From Corythucha ciliata (taxonomy: Eukaryota; Arthropoda; Insecta; Hemiptera; Tingidae): a stretch of DNA of 64,000 nt. The position numbers were made by a program, and so were the translations under genes. The stretch covers positions 39,537,253 through 39,601,252 of the forward strand of contig CM075939.1 of NCBI GenBank assembly GCA_038030265.1. Reading direction: 5' to 3'. Positions 19,832 to 33,115 of this stretch are shown here, one piece after another (within the stretch, counting starts at the first letter, position 1; each line of letters opens with the position of its first letter). Below the pieces are notes generated by a model that was not told the origin of the DNA, made no database searches, and saw only the letters and a list, made by a program, of their open reading frames with translations.

Positions 19832-20524
19832 GAGAGACTAATAGGCCCCAATTTGGGGCAATGACAATTTGTAGAAAGAAGCCAATTTGTAGAAAACCGT
19901 TGGTGAATATAGCAGACATGAATGCAGAGGGTGAGAATGCCTATAGTCTGTGGGATGAATTTTTATATTCAGGACCAATTGTTGGGCAATTATTTTGTTG
20001 CTCAGCTTGAAATTTCAGATTTGTTTACCAAACCGGGGGAGAAAATCTTACTGTAGTGAAAATAGGCGTTTTTGATCGAAGATCCTAACGATTTCGAGCC
20101 TAATTTGACAAGTTTAAGAGTCTTCTCCCTCCTCCGCCACCGGTTGCTTGCACCGTATGATACGCCTTTAGGCTGCTCAAGCACAAATCTTACAGAAATT
20201 TGTGTTCCTCACAACGTCAATAAATTCAAATTAATGAAATAAGTCCAACTGGTAACTGACAAAGTGACCTGAAAACTTGAAATCTTACAAAAATGACCAG
20301 GAAACAGTAGCGTACCGCGGTAGGGGTGAGGGGGGCAGACCGGGCCACCTATCAGAGGGGGCCCCCGAAAGGCTTAAAGGTCGGGAAAATGAGGATTTTT
20401 AGGTTCCACGCTTATGGATTTAGGTACGTGAAACACAACGGTCTGCAATTTGGCTCTTTTCGACGATTTTCAGTCCACCCGATCTGGAGAATAGAACGTT
20501 GCTGGTGATTAGAAAAAAGAGGGG
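19832..20524. other. No gene seen
   Basis: Unique-looking and element-derived sequence. GTAGCGTACCGCGGTAGGGG at about 20308 resembles a hAT-like end. Confidence 0.35.
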
Positions 20525-20739
20525 CTGAGTATTCTGATTGAGGCCACGAAAGCGCTAATCTGATGGCTCAAATTGAGAAAATTCGCGCCTTCTGGATGTG
20601 AATTCGACTTTAAAATAGAGAAAATACTCTGATCCCCCAGTTTCTTCAGGTCTTTGAGCGGATAAAATTGAAAAGACGCTCTAATTTACCGATCTCGCGG
20701 GAAAAGCACTAATATTCGTGGCTAGATCCTCGAAAAAGC

Positions 20740-22860
20740 CCTGGTTTGCAGTATCTCGATGCAACTTTCAGCCCATAATTTAGTAAAACATCGCTGGTTC
20801 CCGGTCTATGGAGGCAATTTTACGACTAAAATGTACAACAAAAAAAATATGCAGTTTTGGTCCAAGCCCGCGGCCACAATTAGGAAAATGCGCTATATCG
20901 AGGTTATGCAAGGGGAAAAAAAACGCGGCTAAAATTGAAAAACACTGAAAATTTTACCCATGGGTTTATTATCCATGAATGTAGTCAAATCCGGCTTTAA
21001 ATTACATGAAAATCGACACCCCACACCCCTATGATCTTAAAACCTTTGAAAACCCCCATTTTGGACCCGCTTTTGTCGCATAAAACGCCAGGGAGTCATT
21101 TGATCAAACTGATCAGATGTTACCATGTGGGACCAACTAGATCTCAAATGGAGTCTTTGGAGTTTTTTCGAGCAATCCTAGAGCAAGACATGGCCCGGAC
21201 GGCGGACGGACATTGCAGAAATCGAATCTAGACATGTTGAAACATACACAGAAAAAGTTTGAGGGTGGGTTGTAAAATTGAACAATTGATTGGTGTGGGT
21301 GTATTATTCAGAGTGAATAATAAACCAGAAATAGATTTATTCATCGATGAAATTGAGAAAAGCGCTAAATGGCTGCTAAAATTGAGAAAACGCCAATCAA
21401 GGATATTTCGAAAAATAGTGTTGATCGATAGATAAATTGAAAAAAAAAATGCTACAATGTATAAAAATCACAAAAAACACGCTAATTCACGGCTAGTATT
21501 GAGAAAATTACTAATTAGCGCGGCTTCAATTACGAAAACACAATTTCTGCTCAAATTGAGAAAGCTGATTCGCAGCTAAAAAAATTAGGAAAACGCCAAT
21601 TTGTTGTGAAAATGAAGAATTTTTAGTTCAAATTCGAGGTTAAAATAGAGAAAAATTTCAGTTTGTGTTTTAAAGTGAAAATTCGCCAATTCTCGGCTTC
21701 TGAAGGGGCAACTTATTTGAGGTTAAAAGTGAGAAAAAGCGATAATCCATAGCTTAACACATAAAATTGTTATTGTGGGGCTAAAATGTAAAAACCCCAG
21801 CAAATTTGCGGATAATTTTGGGAAATTACAATAATTAGCGCGGCTAAAATGAAGATAAACGCTAATTTTCAGCTCCGATGAGAAAAAGTGCTTATTCACT
21901 ACTAAAAATTAAAAAAAATTGCTAAGCTGCTGAAATTAAAGAAAATCACTAATTTGCGGATAAAGTGTCAGTATTAGCTCTAATTCGCGAGTGAAATATA
22001 GAAAAATTTCAAATTGCGTCCAATATTGAAAATACGCCATTTCGCGGCTTCTGAAGGCAATTTATTTGAGGCTAAAACGAAGAATAACGCCAATTTTATA
22101 ACTCAAACTAAGAAAAGTGCTAAATCACGCCAATTTGTGGGAAAATTTAGAAAAACCGGTAATTCATAATATAAAAACGCTAATTTGCTGCTAAAATTGA
22201 GAAAAAGCGTTAATTCGCGGCTAAAAAACAGGGAAATTTCAATTTTTGTTCAAAATTGAAAATACGTTAATTCTCGGCTTCCGAAGGCAACTTATTTGTG
22301 GCTCAGAATTGAGAAAAAACGCTAATTCAGAGCCAAAAATGAAAAAAAAAAATGTTTATGCGGGGACAAAATTTGAAAACCCCGGCTAATTTTGGAAAAA
22401 TCACTTATTAGCGAGGCTAAAATTAATAAAAACGCTAATTTTCAGCTCGAATTTAGTGGTAATTCGCCCTATTAAACGATTCCACCGTGTTAAAAACGCC
22501 AATTCGTGGCTAAAATTGAGAAAAATTGCTTATTCACGGAATAAAAATTGCGGCTAAACTTGAAGCCTTATTCGAGGGTTACAAAATACAGAAAAATTTC
22601 CATTTGCATCTAAAATCGTGGGTTCTGATGGCAATTTTTTGGTTATAAAATTGAGACACAGCGCAATTTCTTGGCTTTAGACGAAAAGAACAAATAACGG
22701 TATGATTCGCGGCTAAAATATATACATTCGTCAATTCTACGGCTTAGTCTGATCATAAGCGATAATTGACGGATATATGGGTTAGACATAAATTGCCAAT
22801 TTGTGCTAAAATAAGGATAAAGCCCTGGTTCAATTCTTCGTACAAATTATACAAAAGTTT
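20740..22860 (+). repeat. Left arm of the large inverted repeat around drebrin-like; R1 array
   Basis: R1 units (GCTAATTCGCGGCTAAAATT) in plus orientation, with scattered unique words that match, inverted, the segment at about 28150-29900. Examples: ATTCGAGGGTTACAAAATAC at about 22570 against GTATTTTGTAACCCTCGAAT at about 28415; CCCGGTCTATGGAGG at about 20798 against TATAGACCGGGAATC at about 29832; CTTCTGAAGGCAATTTATTT at about 22048 against related words at 28750 and 29110. The array begins near 20525. Confidence 0.75.
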
Positions 22861-23199
22861 ATAAAATCCCTCCTGAAAATCTTATTTCTTCGGCTATATA
22901 TAAAGCACGTATTTCAGTCCTTACCACAAAACCCAAAATTCCTTTGACTACAAAACAAATCTGGAAATTTAGCCCCGGAATGGGCTCATACAGCGTCATC
23001 TAAAACCAACCATGCCTGTTTAGCTCTTTTAAACATCCATCACCGCAATTTTGGCTATTTTAATCCCAAATTTCGCTCTTTCTGACTGTTTGGCTCGATG
23101 ATGACGTCAATTGTTCAATTCCAGGATTTTAGAGAAAATTAACCTTGTATATTTAGTTGATACATGGGCGTAGCCAGAGGGTGGGCAGATGGCCTCCCT

Positions 23200-23341
23200 C
23201 GGATATACCCACGAAAAATTAAAATCCAATCAGGGACGCAGCGTTTTGTTTCGTCAACTTTTTCGCAGGTATCTGGTTCAGCAATAAACCAACTTCTCGG
23301 AATTCGCTTCATAAAAAACCAATTTTCCTGATTTTTCTTGC

Positions 23342-23381
<40 letters not shown>

Positions 23382-23700
23382 AGATCTGGCTCACTGAAAG
23401 ACAAAGTCGTGAATTTTGCGGATTTTTCTTCAAAAAAAAAAAAAAAACTCATCATCGCGAATTTTTGTTGCTGACAAGCCAATTGCGAGAACGGCTTTAT
23501 TCAGACACTGATTTTTCGCACAAAAACCATTTTCGCTGGTTCAACTCACTAAAAAATAAATTTCTTAGATTTCGCTCTCTAAAAAACCAAATTTCGCGGA
23601 TTGATATCGCAATAAAAAAACACTACCGCAGTTTCACGGGGCTAAAATTTACAGTTTAGTAGCTCTAAAAGTATCACTTTCTGGGGGAAAAGTTGTCAGT
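23200..23700 (+). repeat. R2 ~30-bp array with a 36-base A run
   Basis: Units such as AAAAACCAAATTTCGCGGAT and CACTAAAAAATAAATTTC recur about every 30 bp. A run of 36 A lies at 23343-23378 and a shorter one near 23435. The upstream GGGCGTAGCCAGAGGGTGGG (about 23166) is a hAT-like terminus. The stretch 23700-24540 holds weak repeats and no gene. Confidence 0.6.
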
Positions 23701-24543
23701 TTTTTAATAAAATATCCGGAATTCAAGGCTACACAGCTACAGATACAGTTTTCCAGCAGATTTAGTTCTCGACGGTTGCAGTGGCCGTTTCTGTGCAAAT
23801 TTCCCCGGATAGGCCGCTTCCGGTATGAAATTGACAGTTTTCTAATCGAGTTCCGTATTCCTCAGGGAAAAACGACCCTTTCAGTGGCTGATTAAAAGTG
23901 TTTTGAGCTAAATTATCGAAAGAAGTGAGAGATACAATTTAAGATTGGCTCTCTGTTTCAGAGAGGGGGTGGGTGGAGGCATCCCTTAAGCTCGTGCTGA
24001 GGAGTCTTAATTCTCGTTTGTTTCGAGCAATTTTTAGTTTTAGTTCATTTATTTGTTTATTTACTACAAATTCGAGGATTTTTGGTAAATTACACTTACG
24101 CCGTACACCTTTAACGGACAGAGAAATCCCCCGGTGGAAGTTTTTCTAGAAACTCAAAAATGTGGTCCGTTCAACGTCTTACGTCGTACAGAAGAAACTG
24201 CGACCCGAGAATTTCCTCCTCCGCCCCCTCAAAATAAGATTTTTCGTTTTCCTCCACGGACGCGTTGTAACAGCCAGTGGCTTGTCACCACGACCTCTCA
24301 CACGCTCCAAAACCATCGACGGTACCGCTTTGTTATACACACGCTCCAACCCCCTCTTCACCCGGCCATGCCTATATTGATTTAAAAAACAAAAACGTCC
24401 CATCTTTCGCGAGACGTGTACGCACACAGTTTCCAAACTGATTTGTTTTCTTATTATAAACACGCTCTGTTTGACCCGGTAGCCTAGAAACATGGATTGG
24501 AGTGATTTGAGCGCTGCTGTGCTTTCCTTTTGTCAAGTTCAAT

Positions 24544-24549
24544 TTTATT
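24544..24549 (-). terminator. Poly(A) signal of the drebrin-like gene
   Basis: TTTATT on + is AATAAA on the minus strand, about 175 bases beyond the stop codon. Confidence 0.5.
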
Positions 24550-24721
24550 ACAAATTAATAAAATTGTTTACAAATTAATGACTAATTAGTGTTTGATACC
24601 AGTCACCAGCGTAGGAATTATAATTAAATAATAACGGCTTATCCTAGATTTTAAGTAGTTAGAACGAATAAATTAAAATTTCGGTTGAAAAGGTTGATCT
24701 ATTGCACGATGATTATGTTTT

Positions 24722-26400
24722 TTAGTCCATCAGTTGGACGTAATTCGCGGGGAAAAGGCCGAAAGTTCCGTCAGGAGCGAGGCCTTGCCACCAACCCGGA
24801 TCGATTTGCTCGATGTGCGTGATTATATCGCCAGGATCGAAAGTGATTTCAGTCTCATCTGCGGCTTGATAGTCGTACAGAGCTTCGGCTCGAAGACCGA
24901 GATCGTTGATGTCGACTGGGCCGTTTAAGTACGAGTCGAATTGCTCTTCGGTCGGTGGAAGCGGTGACGCCGCCGGCGGAGCCGCTTCCACGATTCCCTT
25001 TTCCTCCACAGAAGGATGGAGTTGTTCCTCAATTTTGATTGTTTCCACAATTGTCGAGACGGGAGGCTCCGCGGCTGGAGGACTAGTTTCTTTCTTCATT
25101 TCGGCCAGAGGTTTTTGTTCAGCCAAACTGGCTGATAGGACCGAAGATTGGACGGGATTGGTTGTGGGCGACACTTGACTGTTGTTGTAACCGTGTGAAT
25201 TGCTACGAGTCATTTGGCCGGCAGCGGTGTTCTTTTCAAAAACTGCTCGAGCGTCGATATTTCTCATTTTAATCAAATCTTCCGCTTCCTAAAAATGTAT
25301 TAGGCGGTTAAAACAAAAGCTTTCAAAGCGAATATTTTACACAAAAACCACCTGTCGATTGCTGCCGTTTTGTTTTGCAACGGGTTTTTCGGGGCTCTGC
25401 TCGCGCTCAGCCATTTCTTCCACCTGCAAATAAAATAGTCGTAGCGTTTTTAAACATTTTCAATTTCTGAAAATTCAAAAAAATGTGTGGACCTCTTTTT
25501 GTAAACGGAGCTTGTCGAGTTTTTGTTGTTCCTCTCTTCGTCGCCTCTCTTCGGCCAGTCTTCGTCTTTCTTCTTCCTCTTCTTTTTGCCAAAATCGGTC
25601 TCGTTCAGCCGCGTTAATTTCATTTTTTGGTATCACTCTCGCGTAAGTCGTACCCTGGAATCAATCAAGCGTGAGGACCAAATTCAGCCCCATCTCCTCC
25701 CTTCCAACCGGTTTTTTAGAATAACTCACAACAGGTGCGGTCTGCCTATCGTTATCGCCGATTTTTTCTTTAAAGCTATAGGTGGACGATGAAGATTTGG
25801 TGACTTTCTCCATAATAACCTCAGGGTCGACTTCCTCTTCATTTCTCGCGTTGATGGTAACATGAGCACCGTGTAAAAGATTGCTAATATCGCGAATGTG
25901 ATTGGCACAAACCCCTTTTCTAACCACCGGTGCACCGTCTCCTTGCTATAATTAAGAAGGAAATGGGAGTTCATTGAGCCTTAAAGTGTTTACAGTTAAA
26001 AGTCTGCGACTTACCCAAATGATTAGTACGCACTTGGGGAGGCTCGTTTTAGGGTCCTGGACTCGAGTGAAAGCGTACTGAATTTTTCCGCTGTTCAACT
26101 CATTTTGAAGCTCCTCAAGGCCTCCGTCTATCCAAACATTATAAATATTAAAACACTTTGCACACTTTTTAGTTGATTTGACACAATAATTCACCTCCTT
26201 TGCTTGCAACACTCAGTACATTGGTCTGCCCTTCGTACTCGAACAAAGCCCTGGACAACGTAATTGAAGCGAATTATCGATAAATTTGTACTGACCACAA
26301 TTTAATAGCTTACGAACCAATCCGTGGATGTCTTCGAGTCAAGTACATCCTTCCAAGCCGCGACAATATCCCCGCAGTTCTTGTCGAGATTGACAGCCAT
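24722..26400 (-). CDS. DBNL: Drebrin-like protein / actin-binding protein 1 (Abp1)
   Basis: Seven exons: 26318-26400, 26195-26250, 26015-26127, 25730-25945, 25493-25654, 25352-25423, 24722-25288. They close in frame to 422 residues (human 430). Abp1 links F-actin to endocytic and signalling partners. The N-terminal ADF-H domain (about 1-133) shows [38 protein letters not shown] and [12 protein letters not shown] charged coiled coil (157-210, rich in [16 protein letters not shown]) comes next, then a disordered Pro/Ser/Glu linker, and an SH3 domain at 366-422 with [23 protein letters not shown] and FGLFPANYV. The gene lies in the loop of an inverted repeat whose arms are at about 20.7-22.9 and 28.1-29.9 kb. 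Confidence 0.95.
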
Positions 26401-27860
26401 TATGTCACAATTGAAGATACATTGCACGATTCACGAGAAAGGAGAGAAGCTCACTGCACCGGGGAGACCGTTCTGGCAATTACCCGTGAAAACCGTTCTT
26501 TAAAACTTTTTCCCCCGAGGTCGAGGGCAGTGAAAGAGAGAGAGAGAATGACTAGGAGGGATGGGTTGTTTGACCGCTGCAACCAGACGAGACGAGTCTA
26601 TCAGAGACTTAGAGCGCTATAAAAGGACAAATCCGCGTACATTTTCAAGGCGTGACATACTTGAAAGGCATGGAAAAAGTGATCCTCTCCTCTTACGCTT
26701 TTGATCGCGTTACACCCACGCATTTAACTCATTTAAAACGTTTATCGATAAGGAAGGAGGGGGAAGGGTAAAAGTCTCGGATGCTGCGCGCCAAGTGCAT
26801 CGACCGTTGGTTATTCAACTTTTATTTCGAGGATGTACAACGGCTTATCCACGGGGACAATGTTGAGCATTGACTAAGTCCTTTTTTTTCTTGTCGAATA
26901 ATTGCTGTGAATTCCAAAAAATCATCCATTAGAATCATGATGTTTGTGACAATGGAGGGTATCTATACCGCCTCCCCCTTCCCCGCGCTTCTATGAATTG
27001 GTTGTTTTGATTTCAGGACAACTACTAAACAGGTGTTTCTCGAAATCTAAAAAGAAAGCATAAGCCAAAAGGATTACGCTCAGTGGGTGGCAGAAGTCAG
27101 ACGGCATTGGGAGAGCAACAATATCTGAGCAATCCCCCCCCCCCTTCCACTAATATCATGTTTGGAGTCAATTATGACTGCATGAAATGTGCCAAATTTA
27201 TTATTATCAAGGCCAAAACCCCAAATCATTCGCCAAATTAACAGCATCTTCAGTATTATTAGGTAAACGGCGAGCTATAAGCGAAATCTGCAATATTTAC
27301 CAAAGAAATAGCGTATTCAGCCTTGGAAATTGTGAGGGGAAGAGCAAGAGACTACTCTGAAATGCTCTGTCAGTCTGTCACCCCTCTAAACCCAAATTTC
27401 GCCCATTTGACTCTTTTAAGTTTCAGTTTATTCGTGGGGTTTGCGTTATACCAGCCCTTTCAAAAACCAAATTTTCGCGGGTTTGTATCTTACAGAACCC
27501 AATTTTGCGATTTTTGCTCACCCAAAAAGGCACAACCGGGTGGACGGCACAGTTGCGGTTCCAGAGTCACATTTCCTCTACTTTTTATGGTCTTGCGGTT
27601 ACATTGATGCCTAGAATTTGCGGTTACATTGATGCCTAGAATTTGCGGTTTTACCCCTTCACAATAGCCCCAACACTGTGGTGTGGTGGAGTTTTGTTTA
27701 AAAATCATAGGTACTGTCTGTTGAAACGTGTCATCTGTTTCAAAGCGCTTTAAGGGATCGTTTAATTTAAGGAAGGTCTCTGAATACGGCCCTTTTTCCA
27801 AGGTGTAGCAGCCGCTGAACTTCTCTCTTAAGAATGGGTGGTCCGTGTTCCACCAGGAGG
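26401..27860. other. Upstream of drebrin-like; no gene seen
   Basis: Contains a C run at about 27137, a short R2-like stretch (27380-27510) and a tandem duplication of a 25-bp word (GCGGTTACATTGATGCCTAG) at about 27594-27645. The two open frames at 27323-27607 and 27490-27801 overlap on opposite strands, and neither shows a domain. Confidence 0.4.
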
Positions 27861-27864
27861 TGAT

Positions 27865-30800
27865 GAATATCTAAATTTTAGCCACGAACTCGGAGCTTGT
27901 CTGCAAGAACCGCCAATTGGCGTTTTCTCAGTTATAGCCAGGCATTAGAAGTTTACCGCAGTTTCAGCCACGTAAAAATTAGCGTATTTCTCAATTTTTG
28001 TGGTGAATTAGAGCTTTTATAATTTTAGCCGCGATTAATTTAATAATTTTAGCCATGAATCATTAGCGTTGTACTCTATTCTAGTCGCAAATTCGCGGAT
28101 TTTTTCATGATGACTCTAGGAGGCCCCTTATAGTCTCTATATAAACGAGAAATATAATTTGTAAATAGCGATAAACTATGGCTTATTCCTTACTTTAGCA
28201 CGAATCGGCAATATGTCTACACCCTATCCTTCGATTATTGCTTAATTATGATCAGATTAAGCCATAAAATTGACGAATGTATATTTTAGCCGAGAATCAT
28301 ACCGTTATTTGCTTTTTTCGTCTAAAGCCAAGAAATTGCGCTATGTCTCAATTTTATAACCAAACAATTGCCATAAGAACCCACGATTTTAGATGGAAAT
28401 GGACATTTTTCTGTATTTTGTAACCCTCGAATAAGCCTTTTCTCAAGTTTAGCCGCAATTTTTATTCCGTGAATAAGCAATTTTTCTAAATTTTACGAAT
28501 TGGCGTTTTTAAGGCGGTGAAATCGTTTATTAGGGCGAATTAGCACTAAATTCGAGCTGAAAATTATAGCGTTTTTCTTAATTTTAGCCTCGCTAATTAG
28601 TGATTTTTCCAAAATTAGCCGGGGTTTTCAAATTTTATCCCGCAATAACTTTTTTCTAAATTTTTCAACAAATTGGCATTTTTCTCAGTGATTTAGCACT
28701 TTTCTTAGTTTCAGCAATAAAATAAAAGTTTTTCTTCATTTTATACACAAATAAATTGCCTTCAGAAGCCTCGAAATTGCGTCTTTTCTATACGCCAGTT
28801 GAAATTGTTCTATATTTCACTCGCGAATTATGCTTACACTAATGATTCCTTAGAATGGAGTGATTTTCCTTAATTTCAGCAGCTCAGCAATGTTTTTTCC
28901 ATCATTTCAAGAAACGAATTAGCACTTTTTCTCACTTGAGCTGAAAATTAGCGTTTCTCTTAATCTTATCCAAGCTAATTAGTGATTTCCCAAAATTATC
29001 CTCAAATTTGCCGGGGTTTCTACATTTTAGCACCGCAATAAGAATTTCATGTGTGTCACTTTAAGCGATGGATTATCGGTTTTTCTCACTTTTAGCCACA
29101 AATAAGTTGCCTTCAGAAGTGGAGAATTGGCGTATTTTCAATTTAAAACACAAACTGAAATTGTTCTCTATTTTAGCCTCGAATTAGTGCCTCTTTCCTT
29201 TTTAACAGGGAATTAGCACTTTAGGGGTATTCATGCTCCGAAGTTTAACATAATGTTATTGACCCTGTTATTTCGTATTTTTTGTATTCAGTTTCTCCAT
29301 TACTCCATTTCCATGGCCTTACCCATCTGTTCCGAATATAGCATATAACAAATACAAGGTATAACATTTTTCATCAATACTTCTATTGTTTCAATTTGAA
29401 CTAAAAATTCTTCATTTTCGCCACGAAATGGCGTTTTCCAAATTTGTTTTCAGCGAATTTAGAGATTTTAGTAATTTTAGCCGGGCTAATTAATGATTTT
29501 CTCGATATAAGCCGTGAATTAGCGTGTTTTTTTTTGTGGTTTTTCATACATTTTAGCAATTTTTTTTTTCAATTTTAGCTCTCGATTAACACTTGTTCTC
29601 GAAATATCCTTCGAAGCTACGGATTAGCTTTTTCTCAATTGTAGCCGCCAATTAAGCGCTTTTTCCCAATTTCATTGATGAGTTAAGCGATTTTTTGAAT
29701 TTTGGCCACTATTTTTTTTCACTTGTATAGCCTCGGTATGGCGCAATTTCCTAATTTTAGCCGCGTGTTTTGCCCCAAAAACAGCATATTAGCGTTTTTT
29801 CTGTACGTTTTAGCCGTCAAATTTCTTCTATAGACCGGGAATCAGCGATTTTTTTACTAAATTATAGGCTGGAAGTTGCATCGAGATAGGATGGAGTTGC
29901 ATACGAATGATGGCTTTTTCTAATACTGACACTTTATCCGCAAATTAGTGATTTTCTTTAATTTCAGCAGCTTAGCAATATTTTTTTTCATTTCTAGCAG
30001 CGAAATAGCACTTTTTCTCATCGGAGCTGAAAACTAGCGTTTCTCTTCATTTTAGCCGCGCTAATTATTGTAATTTCGCACAATTATCCGCAAATTTGCC
30101 GTGGTTTTTACATTTTAGCCCCGCAATAACAATTTTATGTGTGTCACTTTAAGCTATGGATTATCGCTTTTCTCACTTTTAGCCACAAATAAGTTGCCTT
30201 CAGAAGCGGAAAATTGGCGTATTTTAAATTTTAAACACAAACTGAAATTTTGCTTTATTTTTGCTACGAACTAACGCCTTTTTTCCATTTTAGCTGGGAA
30301 TTAGCACATTTTCTCAACTTGAACTGCAAATTAGCTATTTTTGTCTCAATTTTAGCTACAAAGTGGCGTTTTTCTCCAATTTTTAGCTGCGAATTAGCAC
30401 TTTTACTCAATTTGAGCTGTTTACAGTTTTTCGTAATTTTAGCCGGGCTAATTAGTGATTTCCTTTTTTTTAGCGTGTTTTTTGTGATTTTTTAAAATCA
30501 ATTTTTGTGATCGATTAGCACTTTTTCTCGAAATATTGCTTTTCTCGCGAGATGCCGAATTTCGAGCGCCTTCTGCATTTTATCCTCTTAAGGACGTAAA
30601 GGAACTCGTAATGAAGGTCCGAATTGTCTCAATTTTAGCCATCAGAATAGGAAGCGCTTTCGTGGCGGCCTCAGTCGAATATTCAGTCACGCTATTTTAT
30701 TTAATTTTAGCCGCACAGTTGCATTGAGAAGCCGTCAATTGGTGTACTTACATTTTATGCGTGAACTGGCGTTTTCTCAATTTTAAGTTTACGTTTTTCT

Positions 30801-31500
30801 ACACTTTATATCCGCTAATCAGCGTTTTTTCCTAGTTTATCAGCAAATTAGCGTTTTCCTATGTTTTAGCGTCCGACTAGCACATTCAATTAATTTTAGC
30901 CACGTCTCCATTTTAACTGTGAATCAGCGTTTTTCTCTGTTTTAGCTACCGATTAGCACTTTCTCTCAATTTTAGCGGTGAATTCCCGTATTCCCCAATT
31001 TTAGCCGTTAATTAATCTGTTTCTTAATATTAATCGTCAATTAGCTATTTATTTCAATTTGTTCCACGAATAAGCGCTTTTCTTCAATTTTAGCCACAGT
31101 CACCTTCAGGTATAGGGATTGGTGTTTTCTCAATTTCAGCCTTATATTAGGTAGTGATTTTTTTTCTTTTTATTATCGTTTCTCTACACTTCACCCGCGA
31201 GTTAGCGCTTTTTATTAATGCATCCGCCGATTAGCACTTTCTCTCAGTTTTTGCCGCGAGTTAACGTTTTAGCCGTGAATTGGTGTTTTTCTCAATTTTA
31301 GCCTTGTTAGTGATTTTTTCCATTTATTAGCTTTCTTGTACACTTTATCTACGAATTGGCGCTATTTTTCTTAATGCATCCGTCTATTAGCACTGTCTCT
31401 TAATTTTAGCCGCGAATTAACGTTTTAGCCGGGAATTGGTGTTTTTCTCAATTTTAGCCGTGTTAGTGATTTTTTCATTTCAGTTTCAATTTTGTTTCTC
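27865..31500 (-). repeat. Long R1 array, minus orientation, with the right inverted-repeat arm
   Basis: 3.6 kb of TTTTAGCCGCGAATTAGC...TTTTCTCAATTT units. About 28150-29900 is the inverted counterpart of 20740-22860. Beyond it, larger segments repeat within the array: a block containing AAGTTGCCTTCAGAAG and GTATTTT..CACAAACTGAAAT occurs near 29104-29180 and again near 30184-30250. No gene. Confidence 0.8.
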
Positions 31501-32270
31501 CAAATTTTACGGATCCGGCACCAATTTCACCTTTGGCTCCTTAAAAACAAACAATATTCCGTTGGTTTTGTCTCTGTGTCGTGATCAATGGCGAGGTTTT
31601 CGGTGACTGAACCCTGAGAAATTGGTTTTTTGAAGACCCAAACCTGTGAAATGTGTTTTACTTTTAGAGTCAAATCCGCGAGAGTGGTTTTTCAATGGCT
31701 AAAACCCCGCGAAAAATGGTTTTTTGAGGTGCCAAACCCGCAAAATTGGAGTTTTCAGTCATCAAACTCCGCGAAATTGGTTTTTTGAAGTGCCAAAACC
31801 GTGAAATTGGGTTTATTTGAAGTCAAATCCGTGAGTAGTGGTAGTGAGGGGGGGGGCTTATCAACCGAACCCGCAAAACTAATTTTATAAAGAGCTAAAG
31901 CTACAAAATTTAGTTTTTGGTAAGACAAAAATCTACGAATTTGGGGTTTAAAGGAGCCAAGTCCACGAAATCGGGGTTTGATTATTTGTTCCATCTGTGG
32001 AAGTGATTATTTGAATGAGATAATCCTTCGAAATTGATTTTTGAACGGGTCAACACAGTGCGAAATTTTATGTTTCATGAAGCGGAACCACAAAACTGAT
32101 TTTGTGGGGGGGGGGAGTCAACTCCTAGAAATTGCATTTTAGAAAATGCCTGACCCACTAAATTGGTCTTTTGAGTGGGCCAAACCCGATTGGGGGGGGG
32201 GGGGAGCCAATCTCACATTCGTTTTGACTGGGCCCGCACTCTGGAGTCAACAGAAATTGGTGGGCGCCAG
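31490..32270 (-). repeat. R2 array, minus orientation
   Basis: Units such as CGCGAAATTGGTTTTTTGAA then GTGCCAAACC recur about every 30-35 bp, and several end in long G runs (31849, 32106, 32196). Adjoins the R1 array with a switch of consensus near 31500. Confidence 0.65.
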
Positions 32271-33115
32271 TTTTTCCCTTGAGCAATATGTTCGTATTTT
32301 TCTATATCCAACGGTGTGAACAGAAAATTTTCTGTTCGATCTTGCTAGAAAGCAGGTTATGACGCTTCTGCGTTGTGCCATTCGAGAATTCTCCAAATTT
32401 CTTTTTTTATTATTGGATTCAAATTTGAAATTGAGAGAACATCTATTTATACAGGCGCATTAAATAAAAATTAACAATGATTTTTGTTTTGAAAAATGAC
32501 CATATAATTTATTAAGTATAAAAAGCTTAAATTTACGACAGGTCTTCATTAAAATATAACACTTTTTTTCGAGACTAGACTTTTTGCATGCCTTACAGAG
32601 CTCAGTGAGCACAAATGGATTATATTTTTTGCTTTTGTCTTTAACTTTTAAATAATATATTATTTGTTCCTTCGGCCTCCTGTATTTACGAATGTTCTGT
32701 TAATTTATTTATACTAAACTTTTAAATAACGCGACGGCCTACGAATAAGTTATACATTTTCATTATTTACAGGAGCGTATAAAAAAATAATACATGCTAG
32801 AGCAGGATACTGATTCATGTTTTAAACAAATTCTCCTACAAAATAATAGAAAACAGCAAATTTTCTTACCTTATTAAGTCTTAAGAATTGTCAGACAAAA
32901 CCATGGACTGTACAAGTGACAAGAAACATCAACGAGGTGTTGTATGGATTTTGGGTGGGGGGGGGCGACGGGGAGTGATTGCAAGGCAAGACGACATAGG
33001 AAGAGATGGCAGTGTGGGGAGGATAATGTTATGATGAGGTGGAAGAGAGGGGGAATACGCGAGTTTTAAAATAGGCGGACAAAATCAGACGGATCATCGT
33101 ACAGATTTTTTTTTT
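32271..33115. other. Attractin 3' flank / 3' UTR
   Basis: AT-rich sequence downstream of the attractin stop. TTTATT at 32704-32709 (AATAAA on minus) is one of several candidate poly(A) signals, so the transcript end is not settled. No other gene seen. Confidence 0.4.
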
